A stretch of DNA of 11,680 nt from an uncultured Bacteroidales bacterium (GTDB lineage: Bacteria > Bacteroidota > Bacteroidia > Bacteroidales > UBA932). The translations under genes and the position numbers were made by a program. The DNA lies in assembly GCA_946549475.1 (NCBI GenBank), contig CAMNQO010000036.1, positions 1 through 11,680 on the forward strand, in the 5' to 3' direction. Below the pieces are notes generated by a model. That model made no database searches and was not told the DNA's origin. It saw nothing but the letters and a program-made list of their open reading frames with translations. The stretch's first letter is position 1. Each line of letters opens with the position of its first letter. Below, piece after piece: positions 6,236-11,680 of the stretch.

Positions 6236-7708
6236 TTATGATAATCCATGGGTGTCCAGGGCGTCGAGATCGTCCAGGCTTTGCTGGATTTCATCGTCGC
6301 CTTCGTGCGTAATCACCGGTTCCAGCCCGGCTTCTTCCCTGTCGATTTCTTCCCGGACCAGCCGGCTCACGCCCAGTACAATCCCAAAGGCAATACTGAA
6401 CATCAGCATGGCGCTTTTGCCGTCGCTGAGGATGGGCAGTGTCTGCCCCGTCATCGGGATGATGCCGGTGTTGACCAGGATATGCAGCATGGCCTGTCCG
6501 CTGATGAGGATGACCAGTCCGGCCACCATCGTGCGGGCGCAGGTGTCGCTGCAATAATTGGCGATACGGGTCCCTCGGGCAATCAGGCAGCCGAAAAGAA
6601 AAATGACGAACAGGGCACCGATGATACCGTATTCTTCGCAAATGAAACTGAACATAAAATCGCCGAACAAACCCATTACCGTATATTTCTGGGTGCTGCC
6701 GCCCGGCCCTTTGCCCAGCGGTGTGACCCGCCCTTCGCGGACGGCGAAACGGGCGCCTTGCACCTGGCGGTTATGGTCGATAAAGTCATAATAATCTGCC
6801 ATTGAGGCTTCTTTCGTCTCCAGTTTCCGGCGCATCTGCTCCAGTTGTTCTTCGTAGGAAGAAAAGAAGGAATGGATACGGGAGGAGGCAGTCCCCAGAC
6901 GCCCTCCGTTCTCTCCGTCTTTGTGCCTGTTCCCCGACAGGGCGAGCACCATTCCCAGCGACAGGCCGCAGAAGAGGAAGAAGAGGATGAGTTTCCTGAG
7001 ACTGAATCCTCCGATGGCCAGGGTGACGAGCATGCCGAATGCGACAATCAGCACGCTGGAGTTGCTGCCCCGGCCGACCATGCCGCACACGGCGAGGAAA
7101 GGCAGGTAGATGACGACCGTCCGTTTGAAGAAAGGCGTGTCCATCCATGCCTGGCGCAGGCGCCAGGCCAGTCGCCGCAATCCCGGGAAGCCCCTCTTGT
7201 CCGCCAGCAGGTCCTCTTCCGTGGTGTTTTCTTCATAGACGGCCACTTCTTCCTTCCAGCGGGTGACGGCCCATGCCATATACATCACGGAAAAGACTTT
7301 GACCACTTCAAAGACATGGATTTGCAGATGTCCGCCAAGGAGGATGGTGCGCCAGGTGCCGTTGATAAACTGCGATTCCATCACATGCGGAATGCGGATG
7401 CGCAAGGTCAGGAACAGCAGCAGCCCGACGGAGATGATAAAGCCGCCGACCCCGAAACGCATCAGCCCCCGGAGGGTGCAATACTTGTAAATGGCCCATA
7501 GAAAAAGGCCGCTCACGAAGATGATGCCCAACTGTCCGGCCAGCATTTTGACGCGGCCGGTCTCCGACCCTGCCAGAATGGAAGAAGACGACAGTACCGT
7601 CATGATGGAAAAGAGGTACAGCAGGATGACGATGACCAGAAGCATCTTGTCTCCTTTGACGGCGGACAGCCAGGACCGGACTTTTTCTCCTATGGATGAC
7701 AGACTCAT
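6236..7708 (-). CDS. ftsW: SEDS peptidoglycan polymerase FtsW, divergent
   Basis: Polytopic SEDS-family protein of 490 residues, expected to polymerise lipid II into septal glycan with its partner transpeptidase. About ten membrane helices can be seen (roughly 21-41, 55-74, 86-103, 133-148, 197-212, 217-233, 239-258, 351-377, 393-414, 433-449). Family signs are GTWRTILLG (117-125), GKGPGGS (332-338), GDFMFSFICEEYGIIG (349-364) with the presumed catalytic aspartate at 350, and IPMTGQTLPILS (417-428). Departures: the usual QPSE reads QIHVFE (129-134), and SxGGSS reads SDGKSA (428-433). The loop after helix 4 has about 47 residues with a basic amphipathic stretch, and the large periplasmic loop (260-348) carries a charged helical segment. 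FtsW is preferred over RodA because of the position between murD and murG. The ATG overlaps the murD stop as ATGA. Confidence 0.92.
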   Translation of the reverse strand: MSLSSIGEKVRSWLSAVKGDKMLLVIVILLYLFSIMTVLSSSSILAGSETGRVKMLAGQLGIIFVSGLFLWAIYKYCTLRGLMRFGVGGFIISVGLLLFLTLRIRIPHVMESQFINGTWRTILLGGHLQIHVFEVVKVFSVMYMAWAVTRWKEEVAVYEENTTEEDLLADKRGFPGLRRLAWRLRQAWMDTPFFKRTVVIYLPFLAVCGMVGRGSNSSVLIVAFGMLVTLAIGGFSLRKLILFFLFCGLSLGMVLALSGNRHKDGENGGRLGTASSRIHSFFSSYEEQLEQMRRKLETKEASMADYYDFIDHNRQVQGARFAVREGRVTPLGKGPGGSTQKYTVMGLFGDFMFSFICEEYGIIGALFVIFLFGCLIARGTRIANYCSDTCARTMVAGLVILISGQAMLHILVNTGIIPMTGQTLPILSDGKSAMLMFSIAFGIVLGVSRLVREEIDREEAGLEPVITHEGDDEIQQSLDDLDALDTHGLS

Positions 7709-9048
7709 AATTTCATGACCGCTTCTTTGAACAATCTTCCGCGTTCCTCATAGTTCTTGAACAGATCGAAACTCGCGCAGCAGGGCGACAACAGGACGAC
7801 ATCTCCTTCATTGGCAAAGGCGGCGCAGGCCCGTACGGCCTCTTCCGCGCTGAGCGTGTCGGTGATGTTGCGGCTTCCGACAAGTTGTTCGAAGGCCTCA
7901 TGTATCTTGGCATTGTCCACGCCCATGCAGACGATGGCTTTCACCTTTTCTTCCACCAACTGGCGGAGGGGGCCGTAGTCGTTCCCCTTGTCTTTTCCGC
8001 CCACAATCCAGACGACCGGCCGGTCCTGACATTCAAGCGCATACCAGGCCGCATCCACATTGGTCGCCTTGGAGTCGTTGATGTAGAGGACGCCGTTTTT
8101 CGTGCGGACCTTTTCCAGACGATGCTCGACCGCCTCAAAACCGCCCAGACTCTCGCGTATGCTTTCATTCTTGATATTCATCACCTTGCCGGCAATGGCG
8201 GCGGCCATCGAGTTGTAGATGTTGTGCTTGCCGCTCAGGGCGAGGTCTTCAATGAGCAGGTCGCAGTCTTCGCGCTCGTCCATGCGTACGCGGATGGTGT
8301 TGCCGTCCAGCCAGGCACCCTCGCGCTCTTCCTTTTTCTGGCTGAAGGGCAGCATCTTGGCTTTGATGACAATCTTGTTGAGTTGCTCGATGGTGATTTC
8401 GTCGTCATCACAGAAAATGAAGCAGTCGTCGCTGTCCATGTTCCGGGTGATGCGGAACTTGGCCTTGGCGTAGTTCTCCATGCTGTGCTCATAGCGGTCC
8501 AGGTGGTCGGGCGTGATGTTGGTGATGATGGCGATGTCCGCCTTGAAATCATACATGTTGTCCAACTGGAAACTGGACAGTTCCAGCACATAGCAGTCAA
8601 AATGTTCCGTAGCAACCTGGTAGGCGTAACTTTTGCCGATATTGCCGCCCAGCCCGACATTCACCCCCGCCTGTTTGAGCAGGTAGTAGATGAGCGAGGT
8701 GGTCGTCGTCTTGCCGTTGGATCCGGTGATGCAGATTTTGCGGGCGCTGTCGTAGCGGCCGGCAAATTCGATTTCGGAGATGATGGGAATCCCTTTCTCC
8801 CGCGCTTTCACCACCATGGGGGCGTCCAGGGGAATGCCCGGGCTTTTGATGATTTCATCCGCATTGAGCACATTCTCTTCCGTGTGCCTGCCGCTCTCGA
8901 AGGGAATCTCCCATTTGCGCAGTTCAGATGCATATTTGTCCGCGATTTCCCCTTTGTCCGAAAGGAAGACCTCGAAGCCTTTGACTTTGGCCAGTACGGC
9001 GGAACCGATCCCCGATTCACCGCCGCCCAAAATGACGATTCGTCCCAT
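7705..9048 (-). CDS. murD: UDP-MurNAc-L-alanine--D-glutamate ligase MurD
   Basis: Cytoplasmic ATP-dependent ligase of 447 residues that adds D-glutamate to UDP-MurNAc-L-Ala. The N-terminal UDP-binding domain opens with IVILGGGESGIGSA (4-17) and includes IIKSPGIP (66-73). The ATPase domain has P-loop TGSNGKTTT (108-116), GGNIGKS (134-140), ELSSFQLD (156-163) and NITPDHLDRY (177-186), with the likely carbamylated lysine in the YAKAKFRI segment (193-200). The C-terminal domain shows EHRLE (308-312), YINDSKATN (322-330), VGGKDKG (349-355) and LSPCCASFDLF (420-430), all MurD-specific. Length is normal for the family. The start codon shares one base with the mraY stop (TAATG), and the stop overlaps ftsW as ATGA, so translation is probably coupled on both sides. 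Nothing looks broken. Confidence 0.98.
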   Translation of the reverse strand: MGRIVILGGGESGIGSAVLAKVKGFEVFLSDKGEIADKYASELRKWEIPFESGRHTEENVLNADEIIKSPGIPLDAPMVVKAREKGIPIISEIEFAGRYDSARKICITGSNGKTTTTSLIYYLLKQAGVNVGLGGNIGKSYAYQVATEHFDCYVLELSSFQLDNMYDFKADIAIITNITPDHLDRYEHSMENYAKAKFRITRNMDSDDCFIFCDDDEITIEQLNKIVIKAKMLPFSQKKEEREGAWLDGNTIRVRMDEREDCDLLIEDLALSGKHNIYNSMAAAIAGKVMNIKNESIRESLGGFEAVEHRLEKVRTKNGVLYINDSKATNVDAAWYALECQDRPVVWIVGGKDKGNDYGPLRQLVEEKVKAIVCMGVDNAKIHEAFEQLVGSRNITDTLSAEEAVRACAAFANEGDVVLLSPCCASFDLFKNYEERGRLFKEAVMKL

Positions 9049-10232
9049 TACCTGATTTTCAACAAAGCGAAGGTAGCCACCGCAAGGAGGATGCCCACGA
9101 TCCAGAAGCGCACGACGATTTTGTTTTCAGGCAAGGCCCGCGCCGGCTTCCGGATGCGCGCGGGGATGCCCTCTTTCTGATAGTGATGATGCAGGGGAGT
9201 CATGCGGAAAATCCGTTCTCCCGCGCCGTATTTCTTTTTGGTCCGGCGGAAATGTGTCCGCTGGATGATGACGGACAAGGCCTCGACGAAGAAAATCCCG
9301 CAGAGGACGGGCAGCATCAGTTCTTTGCGGATGAGGATGGCGCTTACGCCGATGATGCCGCCCAGGGCCAGGCTTCCCGTGTCGCCCATGAACACTTGCG
9401 CCGGGTAACTGTTGTACCACAGAAATCCGATGAGCGCACCTACGAGCGAGGCCATGAAGACGAAGATTTCACCCGTTCCCGGGAGATACATGATGTTGAG
9501 GTATCCGGCGTTGATGGTGTTGCCCGAGAGCCAGGCGAAGATGCCGATGACGACGCCCACGATGGCGCTCGTGCCGGTCGCAAGTCCGTCCAGCCCGTCG
9601 GTGAGGTTGACGCTGTTGGAGCAGGCCGTGGTGACGAAGACAATCATGGCTACGAAGATGCCCCAGGTGCAATACACCCCCATCTGGCCGCTGAACGGCG
9701 AAAGCCAGGAATAGTCAAATTCGTGTCCCTTGAAGAAGGGGAGGGTGGTGACCAGCCGGGTGGTGTCCACTTTGTCGCTCAGGCAGACGGTGAGGGCGAT
9801 GATGAAGCCCAGCACGATCTGGCCGATGAGTTTCTTTTTCTCGCTCAAGCCGTCTTTGTTGTGTTTGAACACCTTGATGTAGTCATCGGCAAAGCCGAGG
9901 GCGCCGAGCCAGACGGTGGTCAGCAGCAGCAACTGGATATAGATGTTCGTGAGGTCGGCAAAGAGCAGGACGCCGCAGAGCAGGGCGATGAGGATGATGA
10001 TTCCGCCCATCGTCGGGGTGCCTTCCTTGTTCATCTGCCCCTCCAGCCCCAGGTCGCGGATGGTCTCGCCAAATTTTTTCTTCTGCAGCCAGGCGATGAT
10101 GCGCCGGCCTTGCCAGAGCGCGATGACGAGTGAAGTGACGCTGGCCAGCATGGCCCGGAATGACAGATAGTTGAACAATCCGTGTCCGGGGAAATCCAGA
10201 TCCTTGAGGGCTTCAAAAAGATGGTAAATCAT
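9048..10232 (-). CDS. mraY: Phospho-MurNAc-pentapeptide transferase MraY
   Basis: Integral membrane enzyme of 394 residues that moves phospho-MurNAc-pentapeptide onto undecaprenyl phosphate, making lipid I. Around ten hydrophobic helices are present. Landmarks: RDLGLEGQ..KEGTPTMGG (59-77), the metal and substrate aspartates in GFADDYIK (113-120), SNSVNLTDGLDGLATG (205-220), the catalytic FMGDTGSLALGG (281-292), and the MTPLHHHYQKEG loop (344-355) with its three-histidine motif. The protein is longer than the E. coli enzyme (360 residues) because of an N-terminal LDFPGHGLF stretch and a loop with EFDYSWLS (171-178); both occur in Bacteroidota MraY. The start at 10232 follows the murE stop by 12 bases and has an AGGAG site 9 bases upstream. 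The stop overlaps the murD start as TAATG. Confidence 0.98.
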   Translation of the reverse strand: MIYHLFEALKDLDFPGHGLFNYLSFRAMLASVTSLVIALWQGRRIIAWLQKKKFGETIRDLGLEGQMNKEGTPTMGGIIILIALLCGVLLFADLTNIYIQLLLLTTVWLGALGFADDYIKVFKHNKDGLSEKKKLIGQIVLGFIIALTVCLSDKVDTTRLVTTLPFFKGHEFDYSWLSPFSGQMGVYCTWGIFVAMIVFVTTACSNSVNLTDGLDGLATGTSAIVGVVIGIFAWLSGNTINAGYLNIMYLPGTGEIFVFMASLVGALIGFLWYNSYPAQVFMGDTGSLALGGIIGVSAILIRKELMLPVLCGIFFVEALSVIIQRTHFRRTKKKYGAGERIFRMTPLHHHYQKEGIPARIRKPARALPENKIVVRFWIVGILLAVATFALLKIR

Positions 10233-10241
10233 GTCTGCTGT

Positions 10242-10246
10242 CTCCT
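10242..10246 (-). promoter_or_regulatory. AGGAG ribosome binding site before mraY
   Basis: On the minus strand the TAG stop codon of murE runs straight into AGGAG, sharing two bases with it. A 9-base spacer then leads to the mraY ATG at 10232. Sequence and spacing match a canonical Shine-Dalgarno site, and its position favours re-initiation after murE. Confidence 0.55.
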
Positions 10247-11651
10247 ATTCCTGCATATCGGCAAAGACCTTTCCGACGATTTCCCTTTCGTCGAAATGGC
10301 GCTTCTGCGTCCCGATGATCTGATATGTTTCATGTCCCTTGCCGGCCAGCAGTACGGTGGCTCCGGGCTCTGCGGTCATGAGGGCCGTCCGGATGGCTTC
10401 TTCGCGGTCCTCGATGCAAAGGGTTTTCTTGCGGCCGTCGGCGTTCAGTCCGGTCTTGATTTCCGCGATGATGTCCGCCGTGTTTTCCGTCCGGCTGTTG
10501 TCGGAGGTGATGATGATGCGGTCCGCCCCCTTCTGGGCAATTGCCGCCATTTCGGGGCGTTTGCTCCGGTCCCGGTCGCCGCCGCAGCCGAACAGGCAGA
10601 TGAGTTGCCGGGCAGGAGCGACCTCCCGCAAGGTCTTCAGGACATTTTCGAGGGCGTCGGGAGAATGGGCATAATCGATGACGGCGCAGATGCCTTTCGG
10701 TCCGACGATGCCTTCCAGTCGTCCGCGGGCGGGCTCCAGGCGGCTGATGGCGACCAGGGCGTCTTCCGGCTCCACCCCCAGGGTGATGGCGGCGCAGTAG
10801 ATGGCCAGGATGTTGTAGGCATTGTGCCGGCCGAAAAGACGCGTCCAGCATTCGTGCCCGTCTATCTTCAGCAGCATGCCTTCAAAGCCTTCTTCCAGGA
10901 CCTTGCACTTGTGGTCGGCCACCCCTCGGCAGGAGTAGGTGACGACTTTGGCCCGGGTATTCTGTACCATGATGCGGCCGTTTTTGTCGTCCGCGTTGGT
11001 AATGGCGACCGCCTTGGGCCCCAGGTTGTCGAAGAAAAGTTTTTTGCAGCGCAGGTATTCGGCGAAGGTCTTGTGGTAGTCCAGGTGGTCGTGGGTGAGG
11101 TTGGAAAAGAGCGCCACGTCGAAATCCAGCCCGGCAATGCGTTCCTGCTCGACACCGATGGAACTGACTTCCATGAAGCAGTAGCGGCAGCCCTTTTCGA
11201 CCATCCTGGCCATCAGCGAATTGATTGTGATGGGGTCGGAGGTGGTATTGACGGCCTCGAAGCACTCGTCCGCGACATAGTTGGCGATGGTGCTCAACAG
11301 TCCGCAAGGCTCGCCCAGCGAGGCGAAGAGGTGGTAGAGCAGCGTGACGGTCGTCGTCTTGCCGTTGGTGCCGGTGATTCCCACCAGTTTCAGTTTCCGT
11401 GACGGGTTGCCATAAAAATTGGCGGCGCACACGGCCAGGGCGTGCCGGTCGCAGGAGACGATGGCGACGGCTCCCGCAGCCTTGGCGGCGGGGATGAATG
11501 TATGCGCGTCCTGCGCAAATCCTTTGACGGCGAGGAAAGCATAGCCGGGACGGATGGTCCGCGAATCGCTGCTGATGCCTTCGATCTGCGTTTCTTCCGT
11601 TCCTTCCAGAAGGATGGCGCCGCTGTCCCGAATCAGGTCTTTCAGATTCAT
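10245..11651 (-). CDS. murE: UDP-MurNAc-tripeptide ligase MurE (probably meso-DAP adding)
   Basis: Cytoplasmic ligase of 468 residues that adds the third stem residue, meso-diaminopimelate in nearly all Bacteroidota, to UDP-MurNAc-Ala-Glu. The N-terminal domain has SSDSR (27-31). The ATPase domain has P-loop TGTNGKTTT (93-101), NTTSDP (135-140), NLTHDHLDYHKTF (184-196) and the carbamylated-lysine region YLRCKK (199-204). The C-terminal domain has DYAHSPDALE (326-335), GCGGDRDRSKRP (355-366), TSDNSR (382-387) and GKGHETYQ (437-444). The diaminopimelate-recognition motif is DNPR in characterised meso-DAP enzymes; here Pro is Ser, while the Asp, Asn, Arg and the GKGHE pair are kept. The SSH of the central domain is SSI (163-165). 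The start overlaps the upstream stop as ATGA; no clear ribosome binding site is seen. Confidence 0.96.
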   Translation of the reverse strand: MNLKDLIRDSGAILLEGTEETQIEGISSDSRTIRPGYAFLAVKGFAQDAHTFIPAAKAAGAVAIVSCDRHALAVCAANFYGNPSRKLKLVGITGTNGKTTTVTLLYHLFASLGEPCGLLSTIANYVADECFEAVNTTSDPITINSLMARMVEKGCRYCFMEVSSIGVEQERIAGLDFDVALFSNLTHDHLDYHKTFAEYLRCKKLFFDNLGPKAVAITNADDKNGRIMVQNTRAKVVTYSCRGVADHKCKVLEEGFEGMLLKIDGHECWTRLFGRHNAYNILAIYCAAITLGVEPEDALVAISRLEPARGRLEGIVGPKGICAVIDYAHSPDALENVLKTLREVAPARQLICLFGCGGDRDRSKRPEMAAIAQKGADRIIITSDNSRTENTADIIAEIKTGLNADGRKKTLCIEDREEAIRTALMTAEPGATVLLAGKGHETYQIIGTQKRHFDEREIVGKVFADMQE

Positions 11652-11680
11652 CTTAAAACAATTTTTATGCAGTTCCCTTT
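11648..11680 (-). CDS. ftsI: C-terminal end of upstream gene, probably FtsI (PASTA-type end), cut by window edge
   Basis: Reading from the right edge, one frame gives ten codons, KGNCIKIVLR, and then a TGA that overlaps the murE ATG as ATGA, the junction type used throughout this cluster. The pattern KGxxIxIxL resembles the last strand of a PASTA domain, which ends the division transpeptidase FtsI (PBP2x/PBP3 type) of Bacteroidota. That gene normally precedes murE. The other two frames are less convincing: one stops at a TAA after K-G-T-A, the other stays open into murE. With only ten residues the identity rests mainly on position. Confidence 0.55.
   Translation of the reverse strand, partial: KGNCIKIVLR

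Noticed and set aside
6232..6294. Upstream starts for murG (ATG at 6249 or 6294)
   Set aside because: They would add non-conserved residues read from the end of ftsW; the glycine-loop N-terminus of MurG begins right after the ATG at 6231.
5119..6312. 397-codon plus-strand open frame opposite murG
   Set aside because: Antisense shadow of a clear MurG gene; no motifs, and it crosses the ftsW/murG junction without any logic of its own.
7885..9180. 431-codon plus-strand open frame opposite murD
   Set aside because: Antisense shadow of MurD; the translation resembles no family I know.
10182..11402. 406-codon plus-strand open frame opposite murE
   Set aside because: Antisense shadow of MurE with no identifiable motif.

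Overview
The window is a slice of a division and cell wall (dcw) gene cluster, read entirely on the minus strand. It almost certainly comes from the Bacteroidota, most likely a GC-rich member of Bacteroidales. The evidence for that is gene order (murE-mraY-murD-ftsW-murG-murC-ftsQ-ftsA-ftsZ, with no ddl between murC and ftsQ) and protein-level features: an MraY with the long N-terminus and periplasmic insertion seen in Bacteroidota, a short FtsQ ending in a QIIC motif, and MurG and MurD sequences of Bacteroidota style. No genus can be assigned from the sequence alone.

Layout, in transcription order from the right edge to the left edge: the last ten codons of a gene that is probably ftsI (transpeptidase with a PASTA-like C-terminus); murE, mraY and murD (cytoplasmic stem-peptide building and the first lipid step); ftsW (SEDS glycosyltransferase); murG (lipid II synthesis); murC (first stem-peptide ligase); ftsQ, ftsA and ftsZ (divisome scaffold, membrane anchor and ring); and the first 24 codons of gltX (glutamyl-tRNA synthetase). 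Nine genes are complete and two are cut by the window edges.

The genes are packed as one transcription unit. Five junctions are 4-base ATGA overlaps (ftsI/murE, murD/ftsW, murG/murC, murC/ftsQ, ftsZ/gltX), one is TAATG (mraY/murD), and the four real gaps are only 12, 4, 3 and 11 bases. There is no intergenic stretch that could hold a conventional promoter or terminator, no RNA gene, no mobile element and no CRISPR array. The products form one pathway: MurC, MurD and MurE extend UDP-MurNAc, MraY and MurG make lipid I and lipid II, FtsW (with the probable FtsI) polymerises and cross-links it at the septum, and FtsQ, FtsA and FtsZ place that machinery.

This is a housekeeping region and I see no undescribed system in it. 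The points worth a second look are family-level departures: MurE has DNSR where DNPR is expected, plus a lost SSH histidine; FtsW lacks the QPSE motif and carries a cytoplasmic insertion; FtsZ has GPNR instead of GENR; FtsA has a low-complexity Ala/Thr linker built from a 36-bp tandem repeat, followed by a possible membrane helix bracketed by two DLFG motifs; and gltX is translationally coupled to ftsZ.
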